From: Exiguobacterium sp. s193
GTDB taxonomy: Bacteria > Bacillota > Bacilli > Exiguobacteriales > Exiguobacteriaceae
Assembly (NCBI RefSeq): GCF_018618755.1
Contig: NZ_JACSMR010000002.1
Location: 1 to 64,000, forward strand
Direction of reading: 5' to 3'
Length of the DNA stretch: 64,000 nucleotides
Shown: piece after piece, positions 17,935 through 26,283 of the stretch
How positions within the stretch are numbered: the stretch's first letter is position 1
How the letters are laid out: every line of letters starts with the position of its first letter
The notes under the pieces: generated by a model
Database searches by the model: none
The model's input: the letters and a program-made list of their open reading frames with translations, nothing else
Told to the model about the DNA's origin: nothing
Translations under genes and position numbers: made by a program

Positions 17935-18692
17935 TGACTGATGTCCTCGTCAAAATATTTTTTACCGATGTCTGCAAGTGTGCCGTCTTTTTTCATTTCT
18001 GTAAGTGCTTTATTGAAGTCTGCTGCATACTTACTGTCTTTACGCATCATGAAACCAGATTCATTCTTATCGAATGTTTCACCAACTGCTTTGACTTTGT
18101 ATCCCGCTTTTTTGAGTTCTGTCAAAACGAACAGACGATCGTTCATCGCGGCGTCGACACGTCCTGCTTCAAGATCTTTCAAGACTTGGTTGGCACCTTT
18201 ATAGTATTTTACTTTTGCGCCAGCATCTTCTGCTGTCTTTGCATAAAGTGATCCTTGTGTCGAACCGACCGTTTTGCCTTTTAAGTCGTCAAGTGTTTTG
18301 ATATCGTCCGTTTTTTCATTGACGATGATCGTTGATCCGGAAACCGTGTACGGGTCAGAGAATGCATATTTCTCTTTCCGCTCATCTGTAATTCCCATTT
18401 GGTTCGCAATGACATCGATTCGTTTCGAATCGAGCGCTGGGATGAGTCCTTTAAAGTCCATCGCTTTATAGTCGACTTTATAACCGGCACGTTTAGCGAC
18501 TTCATTCATGACATCGATGTCATAACCTGTGAGTTTGCCTTTTTCTTTATACGTAAATGGTGGGTATGTCGCTTCCGTACCGACCGTAATCATCTTGCTG
18601 TCTTTGCTTGCTTCTTCATTAGAAGCGCCGCACGCTGCTAACACCCCCGCCGTTGATAGTGCTGCTACTGCTAGCTTTAGTCCGTGTTTCAT
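17931..18692 (-). CDS. Polar amino acid ABC transporter substrate-binding lipoprotein
   Basis: A periplasmic-binding-protein-like lipoprotein of 253 aa. The signal peptide ends in the lipobox LAAC with acylated C21, followed by a Ser/Glu/Lys-rich linker. The mature part is a family 3 solute-binding domain (TVGTEATYPPFTYKEKGKL, GYDIDVMNEVAKR, VIANQMGITDERKEKYAFS). Cystine, glutamine or arginine are possible ligands; the sequence alone does not decide. AGGAGAG precedes the ATG. Confidence 0.92.
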   Translation of the reverse strand: MKHGLKLAVAALSTAGVLAACGASNEEASKDSKMITVGTEATYPPFTYKEKGKLTGYDIDVMNEVAKRAGYKVDYKAMDFKGLIPALDSKRIDVIANQMGITDERKEKYAFSDPYTVSGSTIIVNEKTDDIKTLDDLKGKTVGSTQGSLYAKTAEDAGAKVKYYKGANQVLKDLEAGRVDAAMNDRLFVLTELKKAGYKVKAVGETFDKNESGFMMRKDSKYAADFNKALTEMKKDGTLADIGKKYFDEDISQ

Positions 18693-18796
18693 AGCGCTCT
18701 CTCCTTTAAATAATAAATGATTTCAATTCCTAGTTTTCGAATAGGATTAATTTAAGACTACAAGCAGTATCATACAAAGTTACAGGATCCTCTGTC

Positions 18797-18830
18797 AATA
18801 AAAAAGACTGCCCACGAATGGGCAGTCTTT
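18797..18830 (-). terminator. Terminator of the MsmX-type ATPase gene
   Basis: AAAGACTGCCCA and TGGGCAGTCTTT form a 12-bp stem with loop CGAA, and a T-run follows on the minus strand. It separates this gene from the downstream amino acid transporter. Confidence 0.9.
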
Positions 18831-18853
18831 GAAAAGTAAACATTCAGTTGAAA

Positions 18854-19960
18854 TTAACGGATTGTCGCTTCGGTTGCAGCATCGAAGAAATGTGCTTTTG
18901 TCATGTCGAAGAAGAGGTCGAGGTTTGATCCCATCTCGACGTGTGAGCGTGAGTCGACACGTGCTGTGAAGGCTTGGTCGCCTACTTTTGAGTAGAGGTA
19001 TGATTCTGCCCCCATCAATTCAGAAACTTCGATATGCGCAGGGAAACGGTGCGCTGTTTTTGTGTCTTGATAAATCAACTCAGCATGAATGTCTTCCGGA
19101 CGAATCCCGAGGACGAGGTCTTTACTTGTATAACCACGTTCACGGAGAACTTTCATTTTGCCTTCAGGGACTTCGAACTTCTCATCCGTTCCTGTAACAT
19201 GGAAAAGTCCATCGTCAGCAAGTTTTCCTGTTAAGAAGTTCATCGAAGGTGATCCGATGAATCCCGCGACGAACATGTTGTCTGGGTGATCGTATACTTC
19301 TTTAGGAGAACCGACTTGTTGAATGAGCCCGGCTTTCATGATGACGATACGCGTCGCAAGCGTCATCGCTTCTGTTTGGTCATGGGTAACATAAATTGTC
19401 GTTGTTTCAAGACGTTTATGAAGTTGGATGATTTCTTTACGCATCTGAACACGCAGTTTTGCGTCCAAGTTCGAGAGGGGTTCATCCATCAGGAAGACTT
19501 TTGCATCACGAACGATGGCACGGCCGATGGCAACACGTTGACGTTGTCCACCTGATAATGCTTTTGGTTTCCGCTCGAGGTACTCTTCAAGTCCAAGGAT
19601 GCGTGCCGCATTGTCGACGCGCTGTTTGATTTCATCTTTCGGGAACTTACGTAGCTTGAGCCCGAATGCCATGTTGTCAAACACGTTCATGTGCGGGTAG
19701 AGTGCGTAGTTTTGGAAAACCATCGCGATATCGCGGTCTTTCGGCGCGACGTCATTCATCCGTTTCCCATCGATGATGAAATCTCCGCCTGAGATTTCTT
19801 CGAGTCCGGCAATCATCCGAAGTGTTGTTGATTTACCACAACCTGATGGTCCGACGAAAACGATGAATTCTTTATCTTGGATGTGAAGGTTAAAGTCGTC
19901 AACGGCCTTTGCTGAGCCGGAATAAATTTTATCGATATGTTCAAGACGAATATCTGCCAT
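18854..19960 (-). CDS. msmX: Carbohydrate ABC transporter ATPase, MsmX/UgpC type
   Basis: A cytosolic ATPase that energises carbohydrate importers of the CUT1 class. In Bacillus, MsmX is shared between several permeases, and this gene also stands alone. The 368-aa protein has Walker A GPSGCGKST (37-45), signature LSGGQ (135-139), Walker B VFLMDEP (155-161), and the long C-terminal OB-type (TOBE) regulatory domain of this subfamily. The ribosome binding site is AGGAGG. A palindrome lies near its presumed transcription start. Confidence 0.92.
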   Translation of the reverse strand: MADIRLEHIDKIYSGSAKAVDDFNLHIQDKEFIVFVGPSGCGKSTTLRMIAGLEEISGGDFIIDGKRMNDVAPKDRDIAMVFQNYALYPHMNVFDNMAFGLKLRKFPKDEIKQRVDNAARILGLEEYLERKPKALSGGQRQRVAIGRAIVRDAKVFLMDEPLSNLDAKLRVQMRKEIIQLHKRLETTTIYVTHDQTEAMTLATRIVIMKAGLIQQVGSPKEVYDHPDNMFVAGFIGSPSMNFLTGKLADDGLFHVTGTDEKFEVPEGKMKVLRERGYTSKDLVLGIRPEDIHAELIYQDTKTAHRFPAHIEVSELMGAESYLYSKVGDQAFTARVDSRSHVEMGSNLDLFFDMTKAHFFDAATEATIR

Positions 19961-19992
19961 GTGTATATCCTCCTAGTAATGTGATCGGGTAA

Positions 19993-20017
19993 TGTAACGC
20001 TTACAATCCTTAGTATA
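19993..20017 (-). promoter_or_regulatory. Candidate promoter/operator of the MsmX-type gene
   Basis: On the minus strand TATACT (20012-20017) is a plausible -10. The perfect palindrome TGTAA-CGC-TTACA (19993-20005) begins six bases behind it, over the expected start site. It resembles LacI-type or catabolite operators but is one base shorter than a standard cre. The cognate regulator is unknown. Confidence 0.4.
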
Positions 20018-20079
20018 GAAGAAAAAGGATCAACTGAACATGGACAACATGACGAAATGCAACCGTTTTCATTTGGGCA

Positions 20080-20913
20080 CTATGCCAGGAGTAACAACGT
20101 GTAGAGGAAGGCTGCCCCTTCAAACGATCGAATATCAATTTCTGTCTGTTCGGTTAAGCGGTCAAGCCGGTACTGAAGGCTATTGCGATGCAGGAATAAA
20201 TGTTTTGCCGTTAAGGAAACGTTCAGATTGGCACGACAAAAAGCATCAATCGTCTCCCTTGATTCGGGTTCGAGTGGACCGATGAAGCGACTCGTCAATT
20301 CGTCACGGACCGGTTGTGATAAGAGCGCGAGTCGTGTCACGGCCGGAAGAAAACGTTCGACGCGGGATAGCGGAAGATGACGTAAGGCTGCTTGTTCGAG
20401 TCGGAATTGTGTTGCGATGTCCCCGTGCGACCGGCGTTGACCGATCAAGACTTTTCCGTTCGTTAAAAAATCAGATTGGAGTGCTGTGAACAAGTCGTTT
20501 AAGTCATGTTCACTGACTAATTCGTCGCGCTCAATAACGAGTAAACGATTTGTTGTTAATGGGACAAAGATACTCGCAGCCTCAAAAAAGGAAGTTAATA
20601 AATTCTCGAGATCTTCCGTTATCCGTTCATCGAGTTGATCAAACAAAAAGTGAATCATTCGGAATGGTTCGCTTTCCTCAGCTACTGGCAATTCGAGTCG
20701 TTGACGCCAATACGTCAGGTCGGTTGAAATGGAAGTGACGACACGTTCTGCGATTAAATTCAATAAGTCGAGTTCACGTCCGGTCAGGGCAGAACTTTCG
20801 ATTCCGAAGCGGAGTCCATCTGCTAGCTGATATACGCTATAATTATCCATGCAGTACACCGTGGGGTCTGTCGATAACTGATCTTTAAACAAGGAAGTCA
20901 ATTGTTGTAACAC
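20080..20913 (-). CDS. PucR/CdaR-type transcriptional regulator
   Basis: The C-terminal third carries the PucR-family HTH (AFCRANLNVSLTAKHLFLHR, then NSLQYRLDRLTEQTEIDIR). The N-terminal 200 residues have no recognisable ligand domain. Start GTG 20913 has AGGAG nine bases upstream. It is divergent from yheB and lies just upstream of the MsmX-type gene on the same strand, so a role in sugar transport control is possible but unproven. It has 277 aa. Confidence 0.8.
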   Translation of the reverse strand: MLQQLTSLFKDQLSTDPTVYCMDNYSVYQLADGLRFGIESSALTGRELDLLNLIAERVVTSISTDLTYWRQRLELPVAEESEPFRMIHFLFDQLDERITEDLENLLTSFFEAASIFVPLTTNRLLVIERDELVSEHDLNDLFTALQSDFLTNGKVLIGQRRSHGDIATQFRLEQAALRHLPLSRVERFLPAVTRLALLSQPVRDELTSRFIGPLEPESRETIDAFCRANLNVSLTAKHLFLHRNSLQYRLDRLTEQTEIDIRSFEGAAFLYTLLLLA

Positions 20914-20986
20914 GTTACATCTCTCCTACATAACAAGTGATACTCAGACTTTACCACAATACTAAATTCGGAAGGAACGATGATCT

Positions 20987-22123
20987 ATGCAAATCGAACT
21001 AATCACCATCTTAAAAATCATCGGGATGATTGCCATAGGGGCAATGATTGGTGCGGTCACGAATCACCTGGCGATTCGGATGTTATTTCGACCACTCGAA
21101 GCGAAATATATCGGAAAATACCGTATTCCTTTTACACCAGGTCTCATCCCGAAACGGCGAGATGAGTTAGCAGCAAATCTTGGACGGACCGTCGTCAAGC
21201 ACTTAGTGACACCAGGAGGAATCGGGAAACGTCTGCGGCAACCTGCGATGCATGAGGCGGTAACGGGACTTGTGACGACTGAAATTATGAAATGGCTTCA
21301 TTCGGACGTGACGGTCCGGACAGTAGTGTCCCGGTTTATCGAGCAGCCGGAACAAAAGATGCGTGACAAAATAGGCGATACGCTCGAGCACGAACTGACT
21401 GATATGATGTCAGGGTTAAAACGATCGACGATTGAAGAAGTCGTCGGTGAGGCGGGTGTTGGTAAAATCAAGACGGTCATTCCGGAAATCGTAGATGCCT
21501 TATTAAAACAAACAGATGTTTATTTTGATAGTCCGGAAGGGAAGATGCAATTAGAGGAGACGACCGCGCGGTTCATCCAAGGAAAACTTGGAGGCGGGAT
21601 GTTCGGGATGTTACTTGCAAATATCAATTTGGTGGAAATGATTCAACCGGAAATCAAACGGGTATTACAAGGAGAGTCGACACGTCGATTCATCACACAG
21701 ATGGTGGATCAAGAAATCGGACAAGTAATGAATCGTCCGATTCATACACTCTTGGACGAGACGATCGAACAACAAGTAATCGAACGTATCAAATCTGAAA
21801 TTCTGAACCGGATTCCTTTGACGCAGGCGTTAGATTTACCGTTGCACCACTACTTGAGCCGATTCGAAGAGAAAATCCGTTCAGAGTTTGTTCCCCTGAT
21901 CGTGGATCGGTTGATTGAGCAATCTGCGAACCATGCAGAACGTATCATGATGACACTCGATATCGAGTCGATTGTTCGGGATGAAGTTGATTTACTGGAT
22001 ACACAGTATCTCGAAGAAATCGTCTTATCGATTTCACGGAAAGAATTTCGGGCTATCACTTGGCTCGGGGGACTATTAGGTGGTTTAATTGGAATGATAC
22101 AAGCAATCCTGGTGATTGCTTAA
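20987..22123 (+). CDS. yheB: DUF445 membrane protein, YheB-like
   Basis: The 378-aa protein has a membrane helix at each end (about 5-25 and 355-375). A long charged helical middle contains the family pattern NHLAIRMLFRP, then YRIPFTPGLIPKRRDELA. DUF445 proteins are of unknown function; in Bacillus, YheB is encoded next to YheA, as here. The next gene starts 19 nt downstream. Confidence 0.85.
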   Translation: MQIELITILKIIGMIAIGAMIGAVTNHLAIRMLFRPLEAKYIGKYRIPFTPGLIPKRRDELAANLGRTVVKHLVTPGGIGKRLRQPAMHEAVTGLVTTEIMKWLHSDVTVRTVVSRFIEQPEQKMRDKIGDTLEHELTDMMSGLKRSTIEEVVGEAGVGKIKTVIPEIVDALLKQTDVYFDSPEGKMQLEETTARFIQGKLGGGMFGMLLANINLVEMIQPEIKRVLQGESTRRFITQMVDQEIGQVMNRPIHTLLDETIEQQVIERIKSEILNRIPLTQALDLPLHHYLSRFEEKIRSEFVPLIVDRLIEQSANHAERIMMTLDIESIVRDEVDLLDTQYLEEIVLSISRKEFRAITWLGGLLGGLIGMIQAILVIA

Positions 22124-22142
22124 CTAAATTGGGGGTTTTAAA

Positions 22143-22520
22143 ATGTCTGAAACAAATTTGTATGACCACGCGTATACGCTCGAACGTGCACTTCGTGAAA
22201 CAGCAGAGTATACGACGCTAAAAGACCTGTACACACAAGTGAACGCGGATCCAGAATCAAACGAACTGTTTGCTTCATTCCGGAACGTTCAATTGGAACT
22301 TCAACAAAAGCAAATGCAAGGTGAAGAAATTACACCTGAAGATATGGCATCGGCACAGGCGAAAATGCTGGAAGTGCAAAACAATTCGCTGATCAACCAG
22401 CTGATGCAAGAAGAGCAACGGATGCACACGATGTTGACAGAAGTCACACAAATCATCATGAAGCCGCTTGAAGAGCTGTATGCACCGATGATGGAACAAA
22501 ATCAAGACGACGTTCAGTAA
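22143..22520 (+). CDS. yheA: YlbF/YmcA-family protein YheA
   Basis: A small all-helical protein of 125 aa of the YlbF/YmcA (Com_YlbF) family. Relatives form complexes that affect RNA maturation, biofilm formation and competence. Long amphipathic helices are rich in Gln, Glu and Met (LQQKQMQGEEITPEDMASAQ). The adjacency yheB-yheA supports the name. The role of YheA itself is not established. Confidence 0.82.
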   Translation: MSETNLYDHAYTLERALRETAEYTTLKDLYTQVNADPESNELFASFRNVQLELQQKQMQGEEITPEDMASAQAKMLEVQNNSLINQLMQEEQRMHTMLTEVTQIIMKPLEELYAPMMEQNQDDVQ

Positions 22521-22527
22521 GAAGTAC

Positions 22528-22558
22528 AAAGAGCCCCGGATCACGTCCGGGGCTCTTT
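22528..22558 (+). terminator. Terminator after yheA
   Basis: AAAGAGCCCCGGA-TCACG-TCCGGGGCTCTTT, a perfect 13-bp stem. Its T-tract runs directly into the end (GTGTAGACAA) of a repeat element. Confidence 0.9.
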
Positions 22559-22561
22559 GCG

Positions 22562-22918
22562 TGTAGACAAACTCTTATGAAGCGTGAAGAGAGACAATCC
22601 GGTCGCGCTTCCCTGTCTCGCCTCGTCTTCAAAGCGGCAATCTTCCGCGCCGCTACAGCAAAGCTGCAGGATCGCGATCGATTGTTTTTCGCGGTTCTAA
22701 GCGATTCGAGACGGATCGCGCCCTAAACCGTCTGCATGACTGGCTTTCCGTCATAGTGTTACCTAAAAAGCGTCACGTTTCGTTGACTCCTGCGGGGAAA
22801 AGTGTGTTAAAAACGCACTTTCAGAGGCAGGCAAGACCCTGCTTCTTGTCCGTTAGGACGAAGGAGCAACGGCTTGCGCCTCGCCCGAGGAAAGCAACGA
22901 AAAAAGACGCTTGAAGAT
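22562..22918 (-). repeat. Interspersed repeat, copy C (inverted orientation)
   Basis: Reverse complement of the copies at 51.9 and 58.1 kb. It begins with the terminal TGTAGACAA (22562-22570). The shared blocks follow: CTGTCTCGCCTCGTCTTCAA, the rRNA-like GATCGCGATCGATTG, AACGTGTC-type GCGTCACGTTTCGTTGACTC, GCACTTTCAGAGGCAGGCAAG, and GCCTCGCCCGAGG. The far end is diverged and abuts the stop codon of the next minus-strand gene, where no second terminator copy is seen. It fills the otherwise empty interval between yheA and 22926. Confidence 0.82.
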
Positions 22919-22925
22919 TGTATCG

Positions 22926-23141
22926 TTACGTGCTTTTTGCAGGTACGATTTTAGGTAAGTAAGCCCGCTCGAAGTGAATCAATTTACCGGCGCGCGTGAC
23001 ACGGGCCCCTTTATGTTCGAATTGACCCTCTTTGAGACGACGAATCCCTTCTTCACGTGCATCGGAATCGTTAGGGGATTCAAAAGTGTCGTCGAGCAAT
23101 GTTTCTCCCCGGTCTGAAAAAACAGTGAGCGTATAAATCAT
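22926..23141 (-). CDS. Small conserved-type protein (71 aa)
   Basis: From ATG 23141, which has a near-perfect AAGGAGG seven bases upstream, the product is 71 aa (MIYTLTVFSDRGETLLDD...). It is acidic in the first half and basic at the end, with no membrane segment. The pattern resembles short YhzC-type proteins of Bacilli, but this is only a weak recollection. The upstream TTG frame at 23162 is not needed. Its stop lies against the repeat element, so it has no obvious terminator of its own. Confidence 0.7.
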   Translation of the reverse strand: MIYTLTVFSDRGETLLDDTFESPNDSDAREEGIRRLKEGQFEHKGARVTRAGKLIHFERAYLPKIVPAKST

Positions 23142-23197
23142 GGTTCTTCCTCCTTTATTCAAATAACTAATTCAAGTGTACTGAATAGCCATTCACT

Positions 23198-24277
23198 TTA
23201 CAAGTAGGAGTCGATATCTTGCCACGTCAACTGTTTAGATTGAGGTGGCGCTTCAAGATGGCTGACGCTCATCCCGATTAAACGGATCGGTCCGGTGAAC
23301 TCGATTTCATTGAATAGTTTTGTTGTCACTTTCAATAATTTCTCTTCATCATTTGTTTCTTCGAGAAAAGTAAAACGCTTCGAACGGGATTGGAATGATT
23401 CTGTTTTCCATTTGACGGTGACGGTCCGACAAACGAGTTCTTTTTGTTGCAGACTACGGACGACAGACTGCGCTTCTCGTTTTAAGGTTTCGAAAATTGT
23501 ATCGATGTCTTCTGTATCTTCTTCGAATGTTGTTTCAGAACCAATTGATTTCCGTTCACGATGAGGACGGACTAAGCGTTCGTCTTCGCCATGGGCCATC
23601 GTATACAACTCTGTTCCACGGTCCCGACCGAGTAAGCCGCGGAGTTCTTCGACCGGAGACTGCTGAATATCAGCAACGGTCTCAAATCCATGTTTGCGAA
23701 GCGTCTGCTCTGTGACCTTCCCGACACCGTGCAAGTCACCGATTTGTAAAGAAGACAAAAAGGGGAGGACCTCGTCCGGTGGGAGGACCGTCAAGCCGTT
23801 CGGTTTTTGATAACCGGAAGCAATCTTTGCAACGAGCTTCGAATTCGAGACACCAGCGGATGCCGTCAAGCCCGTTCGTCGCTTGATTTCAGCGAGGATA
23901 TACTCTGCGATGTGGGTTGCGCTCAGCATATTTAAATGATTTTCTGTGACGTCGAGATAGGCTTCATCGAGTGATAACGGTTCGACGAGTGGCGTGACCT
24001 CAAGAAACAACTCCATGATTTGCGCACTGACTGCCCGGTAGACCTCGAAGCGGGGACGGATGAAGACGGCACGGGGACAGAGCTGGAAGGCACGACGGGA
24101 CGGCATGGCACTATGAACACCATACTTACGCGCTTCATAAGAACACGTCGCAACGACGCCGCGTGCGTGAGGAGGACCACCAACGATGACAGGAACCCCC
24201 TTTAGGTGAGGACGGTCTCGTTGCTCGACAGAGGCGTAAAAAGCGTCCATATCGATATGAATGATTTTTCGTCCCAT
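23198..24277 (-). CDS. dinB: DNA polymerase IV (Y family)
   Basis: A translesion DNA polymerase of 359 aa. The N-terminal catalytic motif IDMDAFYASVEQRD has metal-binding D9. The second acidic motif SLDEAYLDV contains the other catalytic acids. HhH-type LHGVGKVTEQTL and the little-finger domain follow. ATG 24277 is preceded by GGAGGAGGTGA at 6 nt. No C-terminal clamp-binding QxxLF motif is obvious, although the C-terminus (SKQLTWQDIDSYL) could include a weak one. No LexA box was recognised upstream. Confidence 0.94.
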   Translation of the reverse strand: MGRKIIHIDMDAFYASVEQRDRPHLKGVPVIVGGPPHARGVVATCSYEARKYGVHSAMPSRRAFQLCPRAVFIRPRFEVYRAVSAQIMELFLEVTPLVEPLSLDEAYLDVTENHLNMLSATHIAEYILAEIKRRTGLTASAGVSNSKLVAKIASGYQKPNGLTVLPPDEVLPFLSSLQIGDLHGVGKVTEQTLRKHGFETVADIQQSPVEELRGLLGRDRGTELYTMAHGEDERLVRPHRERKSIGSETTFEEDTEDIDTIFETLKREAQSVVRSLQQKELVCRTVTVKWKTESFQSRSKRFTFLEETNDEEKLLKVTTKLFNEIEFTGPIRLIGMSVSHLEAPPQSKQLTWQDIDSYL

Positions 24278-24339
24278 CAAAAGTCACCTCCTCCAAATAA
24301 ATATGATAAGCTAAGTATAACGAACTTATGTTCTTGTAT

Positions 24340-25242
24340 CTATTTTTTTGTCCGTTTTTTAGGCATACGAACGAGTGCTCCGAGCCATCCACGCCATTTC
24401 ATCCAATAAAAGATTCCGCCAGTCGTAATCAAGATCAGGGTGAGCGCACCTGCGTAGCCGTATTTCCAGTCGAGTTCCGGCATGTTCTTGAAGTTCATGC
24501 CCCAAATCGCGCCGAGGGCCATCATCGGGGTCGCGACAGCGGTGAAAATCGTCAAGGCCTTCATGATTTCGTTTCCCCTGAAGTTCGAAACAGTCGTCGA
24601 TAAATCGAGTAGAACCTCAATATCTTTTTGATAGTGTTCAATCAACATCAATAAACGCTCGACACGTTGTTTGGCAAGGCGAAACGGAAGATGGTGTTCA
24701 AAATCAATGACAGCGACGAAGGCTTCTTGTCCTGCGAGGATCAGTTCTTGAAATGGGACGATCAAGTCGGACCAATTCTCGATGGTATCGCGTAAAGCAA
24801 AGATGCTATCGAGTGAATTTTCGTTGATGTTGCCCCGGAGTTCATCTTGTCGAGAAAAGAGTTCCTTTTCAAAGTCGTCGATGCCAGCAAAATACGTATT
24901 CATTTGTAACGAAAGAATCGCATAAAAGGCATCAAAAGCTGTTTTCGGGTCAAATGGTGTAGCCAGTGAGATAATATGTTCAGACAGTCCGATCGTAATG
25001 AGCTCAGTTGGCGTGATGTAATAGCAGATGAAGCGGCGGTCGCTTTTATCATCAGGGTTTTGCCAGGTCACGATTGAGCCATACAAGACACCGAGTTCTG
25101 CCCGTGTGAAGTTGACATCTTTGATTCGAAGTTGCCGTAACCAGTCGAGTTTCGTTTGAGTGGTGCGTTCTTCGTTCAGTTGTTGGTCAAATTCTGATAC
25201 AGTCATGTAGCGGTACCATTTAAATTGCGAATCGAATTCCAT
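24340..25242 (-). CDS. CorA-family divalent metal ion transporter
   Basis: A magnesium/cobalt channel of the CorA/2-TM-GxN family. The 300-aa protein has a long cytosolic alpha/beta domain and coiled helices. It ends in two membrane helices, with the signature GMN (in GAIWGMNFKNMPEL) after the first. A basic tail (RMPKKRTKK) ends the protein. ATG 25242 has GGGAG eight bases upstream; an earlier in-frame ATG at 25257 overlaps that site and has none of its own. Confidence 0.85.
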   Translation of the reverse strand: MEFDSQFKWYRYMTVSEFDQQLNEERTTQTKLDWLRQLRIKDVNFTRAELGVLYGSIVTWQNPDDKSDRRFICYYITPTELITIGLSEHIISLATPFDPKTAFDAFYAILSLQMNTYFAGIDDFEKELFSRQDELRGNINENSLDSIFALRDTIENWSDLIVPFQELILAGQEAFVAVIDFEHHLPFRLAKQRVERLLMLIEHYQKDIEVLLDLSTTVSNFRGNEIMKALTIFTAVATPMMALGAIWGMNFKNMPELDWKYGYAGALTLILITTGGIFYWMKWRGWLGALVRMPKKRTKK

Positions 25243-25346
25243 GTTCAAGGCTCCCATATAGTAGAATAAATAAGTGATCTATATTAAGTGTAATGCAAAC
25301 ATATCAATAATAATATCAATCCATACAATAAAGGAAGTGTTGTGAC

Positions 25347-26267
25347 ATGAAAGGTATTGGACAACTGACGGTTGGAGAAATGCTTGACCAACGTGTGATG
25401 ATTAAACAGGCAACGAAAGGAATCGCAGCAAACGGCAAACCATATCTGACATTGATTTTAGCGGACAAGACAGGCGAGATTGAGACGAAGATGTGGGATA
25501 CGAGTGATGTCGAAAAGTATGCGCCGAAGTTTATCGTCCATGCGGCTGGTGAAGTGATGGACTATCGAGGTCGGACACAACTGAAATTAAAACAAATTAC
25601 AGTCCTTGACGAAACGAATGTCGAAGACTACATCCAATCGGCACCGATTCCGCGGGAACAAATCGAAACGGAAGTTCTACAATATATCGAATCGATTCAG
25701 CAGGCAGACATGAAAAAAATCGTCAAACACTTGGTCACCAAAAACTTTAACGCCTATTTTACGCACCCGGCAGCGGTTAAAAATCATCATGCGTTTTATT
25801 CAGGTTTATCGTACCATGTGCTCTCGATGTTGAAGCTGGCTGACCAAATCGCAAAATTGTACCCGACATTAAATCGTGACTTATTAGTGTCTGGTGTCGT
25901 TTTACATGACTATGCGAAGATTAAAGAGCTATCAGATCCTGTAACTCCAGAGTATACGCTTCCCGGAAAATTAGTCGGTCATATCTCGTTAATGGTTGCG
26001 GAACTCGAAAAAGTCGGGGCAGAACTTTCAATTGATTCTGAAGTACTGACCGTCTTGCAACATCTAGTCTTGAGTCATCATGGTCGTCCGGAGTGGGGAT
26101 CGGCCGTTGCACCTCAAATGCGTGAAGCAGAAGTTCTGTTTTTAATCGATAACTTAGACGCACGTATGACGATGATGGATCGTCTTTTAGAGTATGTCGA
26201 ACCGGGTCAGTTTTCTGAACGGTCGTTTGCACTGGATAACCGGTCATTTTATCGTCCAAAACTATAA
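25347..26267 (+). CDS. yhaM: 3'-5' exoribonuclease YhaM
   Basis: A 306-aa nuclease acting from the 3' end on RNA and single-stranded DNA. An N-terminal OB fold (TLILADKTGEIETKMWD, DYRGRTQLKLKQI) precedes an HD domain with NHHAFYSGLSYHVLSM and the metal-binding HDYAKIKEL. The order yhaM then prsA/hpr/hit/ecs further on matches the Bacillus yha region. AAGGAAG precedes the ATG. Confidence 0.92.
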   Translation: MKGIGQLTVGEMLDQRVMIKQATKGIAANGKPYLTLILADKTGEIETKMWDTSDVEKYAPKFIVHAAGEVMDYRGRTQLKLKQITVLDETNVEDYIQSAPIPREQIETEVLQYIESIQQADMKKIVKHLVTKNFNAYFTHPAAVKNHHAFYSGLSYHVLSMLKLADQIAKLYPTLNRDLLVSGVVLHDYAKIKELSDPVTPEYTLPGKLVGHISLMVAELEKVGAELSIDSEVLTVLQHLVLSHHGRPEWGSAVAPQMREAEVLFLIDNLDARMTMMDRLLEYVEPGQFSERSFALDNRSFYRPKL

Positions 26268-26283
26268 GTAGGGAGGCATGGGC

